Origin: Kordiimonadaceae bacterium
Lineage (GTDB): Bacteria > Pseudomonadota > Alphaproteobacteria > Sphingomonadales > Kordiimonadaceae
DNA length: 5,366 nt
Direction: 5' to 3'
NCBI GenBank assembly: GCA_016764715.1
Contig: JAESRJ010000053.1
Span: 1-5,366, forward strand
The position numbers were made by a program, and so were the translations under genes. The notes under the pieces were generated by a model. That model was not told the DNA's origin. It was given only the letters and a program-made list of their open reading frames with translations, and did no database searches. Positions 1 through 5,366 of this stretch are shown here, piece after piece; position 1 is the stretch's first letter, and the number at the start of each line of letters is the position of its first letter.

Positions 1-256
1 CAAAGACCGCATTGGCCCCCACTGTGGCCATGCCAATGCCCCCTTTGACACGGCGAAATCCGGTGCTCATCACCTCGTAGATATCGCCACCCAGCCCAGC
101 CTTTGAGACGATAAGCCCCATGAAGGTGAACAAAGGCACGGTGGCAAAGGTGTATTCCATCACGCTGTCGCTGACCGCGACCTTAAGCAGGTTCATTGAC
201 AGATCAAAATTGTCTCGCATCAACCAGATCGACACAAAGCTAACAACACCAAGCGC
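1..256 (-). CDS. TRAP transporter large permease (DctM family), internal fragment
   Basis: The minus strand reads openly from about 256 to the left edge (85 codons) and gives a typical DctM-family segment. It has a hydrophobic stretch with GVVSFVSIWLM, then TFATVPLFTFMGLIVSKAGL, then a basic loop with FRRVKGGIGMATVGANAVF. The VPLF-x-x-MG motif and the (R)-x-x-GG-x-x-MAT-V-x-ANA motif are hallmarks of the large membrane subunit of tripartite (TRAP) transporters, which import organic acids using a periplasmic binding protein and the ion gradient. The C-terminal part lies outside the window. The N-terminus is missing: before ALGVV only four unrelated codons precede an in-frame TAA at 269-271, and no start codon with a ribosome binding site is present, whereas full-length family members have a further membrane-spanning leader here. 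The frame breaks exactly where the neighbouring gene loses its own N-terminus. Family assignment is firm; the substrate is unknown and the fragment is probably inactive as drawn. Confidence 0.85.
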
Positions 257-260
257 GCAG
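248..260. other. Breakpoint joining two 5'-truncated genes head to head
   Basis: Permease homology (minus strand, Ala-Leu-Gly encoded at 248-256) and deacetylase homology (plus strand, Arg-Ala-Val-Gln-Glu-Leu from 254) both end within these few bases. Each gene has lost its N-terminal coding region, and no intergenic DNA, promoter or ribosome binding site lies between them. The near overlap of the two alignments suggests a few bases of microhomology. This is the expected product of an inversion with a breakpoint in each gene, or of an amplification or assembly chimera. The sequence alone cannot tell these apart. Confidence 0.7.
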
Positions 261-880
261 TACAAGAATTACCGGCGGAAATTAGTCTCGGCTTTTCGGT
301 GTATGGCAGAGACCTTCATAGTTGGGGCCAGCAAGCACGCTCGGCAGGGCATGAAGTATTGCTCGCAATCCCAATGGAACCAACTGGGTACCCACAAAAC
401 GACCCCGGGCCTCTTACCTTATTGACCAGTAACGCAGCAAGCCAGAATGCACGGTTGCTCCGCTCGTCACTTGCCCGTTTCAGTGGCTATGTTGGCGTAG
501 TGAACCTGAACGGTTCACGCTTCATAGCGGCCAGTGACAGCATCCGGCCAGTGCTTGACGAACTGAAACGTCGCGGCCTTATGTTCGTTGATAATCGAGA
601 CAGTAAATATTCACGAGCCGCTGCTATGGCTAAAGCTATCAATATGCCTTGGGCGATCAATAACCGCTACCTAGATAACGAGCTCGGCTCAGACGAAATT
701 CGTGCGCAACTTAAGCTGCTCGAACAACGGGCCCGCACCCAAGGCGCGGCGCTCGGCATCGCCCGTTCTTACCCCGTGTCTATACGAGTGATCAAAGCTT
801 GGGCGGAGACGCTGAAAGACCGCGGGTACGTCCTTGTGCCCGTCACATCTATTGCGAACCAGCAAGCCCTTCCAAGGTAG
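254..880 (+). CDS. Divergent polysaccharide deacetylase (YibQ-like), 5'-truncated
   Basis: This encodes about 208 residues matching the C-terminal two thirds of the divergent polysaccharide deacetylase family (PF04748). Seen in order, counting from position 254: ELPAEISLGFS (5-15), GHEVLLAIPMEP (32-43) followed by YPQNDPGP, RFSGYVGVVN (75-84), GLMFVDNRDSK (108-118) and GIARSYPVSI (168-177). The family has a NodB-like barrel fold and is presumed to act in the cell envelope; its substrate is not well established. Homology starts upstream of the first usable start-like codon (GTG at 299), so a call at 299 would cut real domain sequence. The frame stays open back to a TGA at 197-199, but the residues before about 254 are the antisense of the permease gene. 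The N-terminal signal/anchor and the strand carrying the family's Asp-Asp metal motif are absent, so the product is probably inactive or the contig is chimeric here. It ends 10 bp before rppH, consistent with one transcription unit. Confidence 0.85.
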   Translation, partial: RAVQELPAEISLGFSVYGRDLHSWGQQARSAGHEVLLAIPMEPTGYPQNDPGPLTLLTSNAASQNARLLRSSLARFSGYVGVVNLNGSRFIAASDSIRPVLDELKRRGLMFVDNRDSKYSRAAAMAKAINMPWAINNRYLDNELGSDEIRAQLKLLEQRARTQGAALGIARSYPVSIRVIKAWAETLKDRGYVLVPVTSIANQQALPR

Positions 881-882
881 GC
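878..882 (+). promoter_or_regulatory. Ribosome binding region of rppH overlapping the upstream stop codon
   Basis: AAGG (874-877) and TAGG (878-881) lie 9 to 13 bases before the ATG at 891 and overlap the last codons and the TAG stop (878-880) of the deacetylase. This supports the start at 891. It argues against the longer frame from 834, whose extra residues are out-of-frame reading of the deacetylase end. The arrangement allows translational coupling. Confidence 0.5.
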
Positions 883-890
883 CAGCCCTT

Positions 891-1352
891 ATGAATGATA
901 TGCTTTACCGCCCCTGCGTTGGCATCATGCTGATCAACGACAAGGGCTTGGTCTTCAGCGCCGAACGCACCGATATGCAGGGCGCATGGCAAATGCCGCA
1001 AGGCGGCATTGATGCTGGCGAAGACTTTAAGCAAGCAGCGTTACGCGAGCTTGAAGAAGAGACCAGTGTTCCGCCTACCGCCGTCCGTATCCTCAAACGC
1101 ACGGCATCCAGCGTGCGCTATGATTTTCCGCAGGAACTGCTGACCAGAGACGGTTGGAAGGGTAAATATATTGGCCAGGAACAGCATTGGTTCCTGATGG
1201 AATTGACTGGTCCAGAAAGCCTGATCAACATCGCGACAGAGCACCCTGAATTCAGCCACTGGAAATGGTCAACACCGGATGAATTAGTTTCAGAGATCGT
1301 ATCCTTCAAAAAAAATGTGTACCAGAGAATAGTGAGCGAATTTATAAGCTAA
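891..1352 (+). CDS. rppH: RNA pyrophosphohydrolase RppH (Nudix; IalA/NudH type)
   Basis: This is a complete 153-residue Nudix hydrolase. RppH removes pyrophosphate from the 5' triphosphate end of mRNA and so starts 5'-end-dependent decay in the cytoplasm; members also hydrolyse dinucleoside polyphosphates, and Bartonella IalA belongs here. Seen: YRPCVGIMLIN (6-16), WQMPQGGI (33-40), the Nudix box from Gly38 through Glu44 to Arg52-Glu53 and Glu56-Glu57 (the metal-binding glutamates), YIGQEQHWFLMEL (93-105) and PEFSHWKW (119-126), all typical of the RppH clade rather than other Nudix families. The start at 891 fits the family N-terminus and a weak ribosome binding site; a second ATG lies at 900. 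One oddity is that the glycine closing the Nudix box (consensus G-U) is Ser59. An A8 run (1308-1315) encodes Lys140-Lys141-Asn142. The gene follows the deacetylase by 10 bp and converges on the KAP gene, leaving only 2 bp between stop codons and no room for a dedicated terminator. Confidence 0.95.
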   Translation: MNDMLYRPCVGIMLINDKGLVFSAERTDMQGAWQMPQGGIDAGEDFKQAALRELEEETSVPPTAVRILKRTASSVRYDFPQELLTRDGWKGKYIGQEQHWFLMELTGPESLINIATEHPEFSHWKWSTPDELVSEIVSFKKNVYQRIVSEFIS

Positions 1353-1354
1353 CG

Positions 1355-4108
1355 CTACTCCGCAGCCTGCGCCGTAAGCTCTGTATCGGGGTCGATGGCA
1401 TCTATCAAAGACTTGAGAGCAAAATCATATTGGTACGTATGCAGTATACGAAGCTCATCGCCGGCGTTCTCCGGCAACTTCTCTTCGACACCCCCTTTCG
1501 AACAGACGCAATGCGATTTAACTTTCACCAAAGCTGCCTCAATTCTCCGCTCCTGCAACCCAACTTCCAGATTTTCAAAAGCCCAACGGTACAACAGTGG
1601 ATACTCAAGTGCTATCGCGGCTATAATCGCATCGTTTCGCTTGGCTGTCTCAAGCGGCAAATCGCCCAACGCTTCCGAAACAAAGCGGTTAAAACGAAAA
1701 TGATTGAAAAACCGTTTGTATTGCCGTGGGTTACTACGAAGAGCCGGACGGATCTCAGCAAAAATATCTAAAACATCGGTGTCTGTTGGCTTGAAGGCTG
1801 CGGCTTCCTTCAACCGTTCCTCTTCCTGCTCCAAAGCTGCAATTGCTTTTTTAAACTCTTCTTGCTGATCAGATGGCAAAGATGAAATTTTTTCTTCAAC
1901 CTCCGTTGAGGTTTCTGCTGCATCTTTTCCGAAATCTCCAATTCGCCACGCTTTAAAATTGTGCAGTTTCTTAGAAAACCATAAGTCTATCTCGGCCACA
2001 AAGCCGGGAATTTCCAGCTGATCCAGTTTGAACTTTGTTTCCGCGAGCGCAGCGGTATTGTTCGCGACCGTGCCTATTGTCAATTGCTTCACATAAAGTT
2101 CGATATCGTGTTTCCGGGGCGTTGGTACTGGCACCACAAATTGCACAATTTTTTCAAGGAAACGCCTGCCATACGGCAGCTGCGCTTTGAGTAGCGGGTT
2201 CCCTTCCAGTTTCTCAGCCATATCCTTGTAGGCCACCTCGAGAGACACTGCGACCAATTCCTTGTGCATACCTAGGATGAACAGGCATTCGCTGTTTTGC
2301 TTGCCGAAAAATACGTTCAAAGCCTCCACTACTTGATGCACTGTTTCAGGCGAGCAGCGATCCAGATCGTCGATGAAGATCGCCAGCGCCCTGCCTTCTT
2401 CTTTCAGTAAATCGAGAATACGTTCAAAGTCTTCCTCAATCTCATCGTCTGGACCTGCTAGTTTTTCATAATCAGGACTGGTCAGGAAGTCCTTCATTTT
2501 GGCCACATCAGCCCTTTTACCGAATTTCAAAGCTATTGAAATGACCGCGACAAGCCCACCGATGAAGTCCCTGGGCATATCAACATCCCCCAAAAACCAA
2601 ACAGCCACGCGGACATTTCCTTCCGAAAACAGCAACACAATTCCAACCATGAACAAAGTGATAAGGAAAATGCCATTCATGATGCCTGCCCTAAAAACAG
2701 TGCCCATATAGCTCATGCGATTAAACCGTGCCAACTGCAATTTAAGAAAAAACCGTACGCCTCGCTTTGCAATAAGCTGGTTAATGATCCGTTTCATAAT
2801 TGCAGCTTTAAGCCGCGTACCGTGCCCATGTCGCCACGCATTTATAAAAACTGTATCAAATGCACGAGGCGCGCCTTTGGCCAACCGCATTTGGTTTCCC
2901 GCCCTCCGGCGCCACCATGCCGTTGTTGAAAGCCCGAGATACGTTATTGCTCCTAAAAACATAAACCCCGGCACGCGTGTCTGATTACTTTCAGGAAGGC
3001 CCAAGGACAGAAAACCTTGCCAAACTGAAAAAGAAAGACCTATTAACGCCACGCCCAGCACAACGAAAAAAGGCTCCAGAGTATAGTAAAAGAGCAGAGT
3101 TGCCTGCCTCGCTTCGCTCCAAAGGCTAGGGCGGGATGCTGCAGTATCCCTGGCTGCGCCCCCGTCCAGATCATCCTGTAGCATCAACATCAGGGACGAC
3201 TTTCCCGTACCCCAAGGCCCGTCGATAGCGATTGAAAGTGGCAATCCCGTTGCCCGGTGTTTCACAAAGGCGCCCAACGATCTCGCCAAAGACCTGAACC
3301 CCAAAAAATCCTCCGCCGACGCTTGATCGTTTTCCAAATTAGTCCCTGCGGTGAAAACTTCAGGATTTTTGTCATCAACTGTAAAAGGTACCCGTAAAAT
3401 TCCGGATGCGGCCTTTTCAAATTGTACTAGGAAACTTTCTTTGGCTTCCGCTGCCATGCCATCAGGCACGTGAATTCGGTAAGTCAGCCCTTGACCAGCC
3501 CGGCCCACGTGCCGTTTCTTCGCCCAGTCGAATACTTCCTGCATTGATTCCAAGGCTCTTTCAATATCGCCCTGCTGGGTCACGCGCTTGTTCCCAGCAA
3601 GATCCGACCAGAAAATATAGTCTTCTACAATTGGTTCCTTGGCCTTCGCTACAGCCTGCCAAAAGGGAAAGTCGGCTTTCGGAACAAGCGGAGTTAGGTA
3701 ATTTTTATCTTCCGCGATTTCCTGACTGTTGACCAACAGCAGTTTTCGCTCCGGGTTGAAAATTGCCATGTCCTCAAGATTGGTACTTTCACCTCGAATA
3801 TCTTTGCTACTTACAGAGGGCCCACCCTGCGGCGGCTTCTGTGCCTTACCTGCATAAATCGCCCTAAAATCGTATTCTGCTATAGAAAAACCTTTAGGGC
3901 GCTCACTACCAGCCACCATTTCAAATGCCACATCAGCCGGCCAAGGCAGTCCCTTCATTTTCGTGATTTTTGCCGGGCGGGACTTGAAAGCCCCTGTTTT
4001 CTGCATTGGCTCGCTAACGCTGGCTGCTTTTTTTTCACTGAAACCAACATTTGTCACATGTGAAGTTCCACTTTCGGTACCGTCGGGGCCTTTTAGTACT
4101 GATGACAT
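1355..4108 (-). CDS. KAP-family P-loop NTPase, membrane-inserted, with uncharacterised N-terminal region
   Basis: This encodes a 917-residue protein. Residues 1-55 look disordered. Residues 56-265 form a region I do not recognise, with predicted globular patches such as EPIVEDYIFWSDLAG. The KAP domain begins at about 266 (DFLGFRSLARSLGAFV). Walker A is GPWGTGKS (297-304, Lys303), the FINAWR motif is at 421-426, and Walker B is ALAIFIDDLDRC (574-585, Asp580-Asp581). GRRFLEKIVQFVVPVP (647-662) and NPRQYKRFFNHFRF (793-806) are the later KAP motifs. Two pairs of hydrophobic helices (about 337-363 with 380-398, and 469-494 with 514-530) interrupt the NTPase core, as is characteristic of KAP proteins, placing the ATPase on the cytoplasmic membrane face. 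A charged, probably coiled-coil segment spans about 729-771. The ATG at 4106-4108 is preferred because GGAGA sits 6 bases before it; the longer frame from a TTG at 4150 has no such site. KAP relatives include F-plasmid PifA (phage T7 exclusion) and animal Kidins220. The family is firm; the role here is unknown, with defence or membrane signalling possible. An A8 run encodes Glu25-Lys26-Lys27. Confidence 0.9.
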   Translation of the reverse strand: MSSVLKGPDGTESGTSHVTNVGFSEKKAASVSEPMQKTGAFKSRPAKITKMKGLPWPADVAFEMVAGSERPKGFSIAEYDFRAIYAGKAQKPPQGGPSVSSKDIRGESTNLEDMAIFNPERKLLLVNSQEIAEDKNYLTPLVPKADFPFWQAVAKAKEPIVEDYIFWSDLAGNKRVTQQGDIERALESMQEVFDWAKKRHVGRAGQGLTYRIHVPDGMAAEAKESFLVQFEKAASGILRVPFTVDDKNPEVFTAGTNLENDQASAEDFLGFRSLARSLGAFVKHRATGLPLSIAIDGPWGTGKSSLMLMLQDDLDGGAARDTAASRPSLWSEARQATLLFYYTLEPFFVVLGVALIGLSFSVWQGFLSLGLPESNQTRVPGFMFLGAITYLGLSTTAWWRRRAGNQMRLAKGAPRAFDTVFINAWRHGHGTRLKAAIMKRIINQLIAKRGVRFFLKLQLARFNRMSYMGTVFRAGIMNGIFLITLFMVGIVLLFSEGNVRVAVWFLGDVDMPRDFIGGLVAVISIALKFGKRADVAKMKDFLTSPDYEKLAGPDDEIEEDFERILDLLKEEGRALAIFIDDLDRCSPETVHQVVEALNVFFGKQNSECLFILGMHKELVAVSLEVAYKDMAEKLEGNPLLKAQLPYGRRFLEKIVQFVVPVPTPRKHDIELYVKQLTIGTVANNTAALAETKFKLDQLEIPGFVAEIDLWFSKKLHNFKAWRIGDFGKDAAETSTEVEEKISSLPSDQQEEFKKAIAALEQEEERLKEAAAFKPTDTDVLDIFAEIRPALRSNPRQYKRFFNHFRFNRFVSEALGDLPLETAKRNDAIIAAIALEYPLLYRWAFENLEVGLQERRIEAALVKVKSHCVCSKGGVEEKLPENAGDELRILHTYQYDFALKSLIDAIDPDTELTAQAAE

Positions 4109-4114
4109 GGCTGC

Positions 4115-4119
4115 TCTCC
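4115..4119 (-). promoter_or_regulatory. Shine-Dalgarno sequence deciding the start of the KAP gene
   Basis: On the minus strand GGAGA is followed by six bases (GCAGCC) and then ATG at 4108. This is the only strong ribosome binding site near the candidate starts. Neither the TTG at 4150 nor the ATGs at 4138 and 4132 has a purine-rich element at the right distance. The protein therefore most likely begins MSSVLKGPDG. Confidence 0.7.
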
Positions 4120-4143
4120 AGTTGAAGTTCATGACCATAGCGC

Positions 4144-4184
4144 GAGTCAATCATATCGGTTGGGTCGACAATATGGGAGTCAAT
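4144..4184. repeat. 8-bp direct repeat, copies 33 bp apart
   Basis: GAGTCAAT occurs perfectly at 4144-4151 and 4177-4184 (ATTGACTC on the minus strand). The 33-bp offset is close to three helical turns, as expected for a protein contacting both copies from one face. A chance match of this length within a short interval is possible. Confidence 0.4.
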
Positions 4185-4260
4185 TTTTTGCCGACTTAAT
4201 AAGTGGAGCAAAAATGGCACGGCTTGGCCAAACCAACTGTGAGCAAAGTCACAAGTTTCC

Positions 4261-4293
4261 AGAAAAAAACGCCGCCGAAATTGGCAGCGTTTT
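4261..4293 (-). terminator. Intrinsic terminator of the atp operon
   Basis: Read on the minus strand, AACGCTGCC and GGCGGCGTT form a 9-bp stem with one G-U pair. Two further A-T pairs on the outside make 11 pairs around a 6-base loop (AATTTC). The stem runs into a T7 tract (4263-4269). It begins 27 bases after the atpC stop codon. The structure is strong and should end most atp transcripts before the KAP gene. On the plus strand the hairpin is followed by only a short T run, so it should work mainly in the atp direction. Confidence 0.9.
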
Positions 4294-4319
4294 CTAAACT
4301 CGAATTTTACGCAGCTAAG

Positions 4320-4727
4320 TTAAGCAGCGATAACTTCCTGAAGGGCTGTCATCCAGAGCAGCTCTTTTTCTGCTGCTGCACGAGCGACATCGTCCTTGGC
4401 GTCCTGAATATCTTCCTGCATGTTGGAAATATTCTGAGCCAGCTCTTCAGCGTTAACACCGTCAAGTGACAGTGTTTCTTCAGCCAAAATGGTCAGGCCT
4501 TCAGGGCTGATCTGGGCGAGACCACCTTTTACAAACAAACGCTCGGCAGTGCCGCTCTCTTGCTCGTAAATTTCGATCACACCCGGGCGGATTGTCGACA
4601 TCATCGGAGCGTGCTGCGGCATAGCAGCAAAATCACCGTCCATACCCGGAACAACAACCATCGCCACCTCAGCGTCCTTAAGCAGACGCTCAGGGGAGAC
4701 GATTTCCAAATGCAGTGTATCTGTCAT
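4320..4727 (-). CDS. atpC: F1F0 ATP synthase subunit epsilon
   Basis: This is a complete 135-residue epsilon subunit, part of the central rotor stalk of F1, linking the gamma subunit to the c-ring. Residues 5-86 form the N-terminal beta-sandwich: LHLEIVSPERLL (5-16), VVVPGMDGDF (24-33), QHAPMMSTIRPGVIEIY (38-54) and FVKGGLAQI (65-73) are all conserved positions. Residues 92-135 form the C-terminal helical hairpin, which in some bacteria inhibits ATP hydrolysis. The ATG at 4725-4727 has AGGGAA ending 3 bases upstream (core AGGG, 5 bases). It lies 21 bp after the atpD stop codon and is the last gene of the operon, followed by the intrinsic terminator at 4261-4293. The common GDFGVL stretch reads GDFAAM here, a mild variation. 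Identification is secure. Confidence 0.97.
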   Translation of the reverse strand: MTDTLHLEIVSPERLLKDAEVAMVVVPGMDGDFAAMPQHAPMMSTIRPGVIEIYEQESGTAERLFVKGGLAQISPEGLTILAEETLSLDGVNAEELAQNISNMQEDIQDAKDDVARAAAEKELLWMTALQEVIAA

Positions 4728-4730
4728 GAT

Positions 4731-4736
4731 TTCCCT
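4731..4736 (-). promoter_or_regulatory. Ribosome binding site of atpC
   Basis: AGGGAA on the minus strand, with its AGGG core 5 bases before the ATG at 4727, lies in the 21-bp gap after atpD. A second purine stretch, GAAGGG at 4740-4745, is 12 bases away. The site fixes the epsilon start at MTDTLHLEIV. Confidence 0.6.
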
Positions 4737-4748
4737 AAACCCTTCAGC

Positions 4749-5366
<618 letters not shown>

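Larger units (their letters stand above)
4109..4262 (-). promoter_or_regulatory. Presumed promoter region of the KAP gene
   Basis: This interval lies after the atp terminator and before the KAP ATG, so the KAP promoter should be here. On the minus strand there is a TATGAT hexamer at 4150-4155. Used as a -10, it would put transcription start near 4143 and give a leader of about 35 bases. No good -35 lies 16-18 bases upstream of it; a TTGACT at 4178-4183 is 22 bases away, which is too far. An 8-bp direct repeat (ATTGACTC, at 4144-4151 and 4177-4184) and two imperfect palindromes (4194-4204 and 4221-4234) are candidate operator elements. I see no coding potential here. The promoter itself is not confidently located. 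Confidence 0.35.

Noticed and set aside
120..425. 101-codon plus-strand frame
   Set aside because: It spans the permease/deacetylase junction, is antisense to the permease and out of frame with the deacetylase, and its product resembles no family.
834..890. Longer rppH start at the GTG at 834
   Set aside because: The extra 19 residues are out-of-frame reading of the deacetylase C-terminus. The family N-terminus (YRPCVG) and the ribosome binding site fit the ATG at 891.
849..1309. Minus-strand frames opposite rppH
   Set aside because: They are antisense shadows of a well-recognised Nudix gene, with low-complexity translations and no ribosome binding sites.
1308..1315. A8 run in rppH as a phase-variation tract, or its complement as a T tract ending KAP transcripts
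   Set aside because: The run encodes normal Lys-Lys-Asn near the C-terminus, and no stable hairpin precedes the T tract on the minus strand.
1361..1373. CGCAG-C-CTGCG inverted repeat next to the rppH stop codon as a terminator
   Set aside because: The one-base loop is sterically unlikely and no T tract follows in either direction.
1395..1771. Two plus-strand frames of about 100 codons opposite the end of the KAP gene
   Set aside because: They lie wholly antisense to conserved KAP coding sequence and have no recognisable product.
4221..4234. Imperfect palindrome with a TTGGCCAA core as an operator
   Set aside because: It is short, has a mismatch, and has no matching second site or known regulator gene nearby; noted only as part of the upstream region.
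4203..4469. 88-codon plus-strand frame over the atp terminator and the end of atpC
   Set aside because: It runs through the terminator hairpin and antisense to atpC, with no family resemblance.

Overview
The window looks like chromosomal DNA of an alphaproteobacterium. This rests on the F1 ATP synthase tail (atpD-atpC), an RppH/IalA-type Nudix hydrolase, and a divergent polysaccharide deacetylase directly in front of that hydrolase, all with alphaproteobacterial-looking sequences. I cannot name the genus. No tRNA, rRNA, CRISPR array, insertion sequence or origin is visible.

Layout from left to right. Positions 1-256 hold, on the minus strand, an internal piece of a TRAP transporter large permease (DctM family). 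It runs off the left edge and lacks its own N-terminus. At about 248-260 it abuts, head to head, a plus-strand divergent polysaccharide deacetylase (YibQ/PF04748 type) that also lacks its N-terminus. Both families stop matching at the same point, so this is a rearrangement breakpoint or an assembly/amplification chimera, not a normal divergent promoter. The deacetylase fragment ends at 880 and is followed 10 bp later by a complete rppH (891-1352).

The centre (1355-4108, minus strand) is one large gene for a membrane-inserted KAP-family P-loop NTPase of 917 residues. It converges on rppH with 2 bp between the stop codons. Its N-terminal ~265 residues match nothing I recognise. It is the accessory-looking gene of the window: the KAP family includes the F-plasmid phage-exclusion protein PifA, and this copy lies between two housekeeping loci. 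A defence role is only an inference.

The right end (4320-5366, minus strand) is the end of the atp operon: the C-terminal 205 residues of the beta subunit, a 21-bp gap, the complete epsilon subunit, and a clear intrinsic terminator at 4261-4293. The terminator separates the atp operon from the KAP gene. The KAP gene therefore probably has its own promoter in the 4109-4262 interval, which carries a TATGAT hexamer and an 8-bp direct repeat 33 bp apart, but no convincing -35/-10 pair.

Functionally, atpD/atpC encode parts of F1 ATP synthase and rppH a 5'-pyrophosphohydrolase of mRNA decay. The deacetylase and TRAP pieces are probably not functional as they stand here. The points most worth checking are the KAP gene with its uncharacterised N-terminal domain and the double-truncation junction near position 255.
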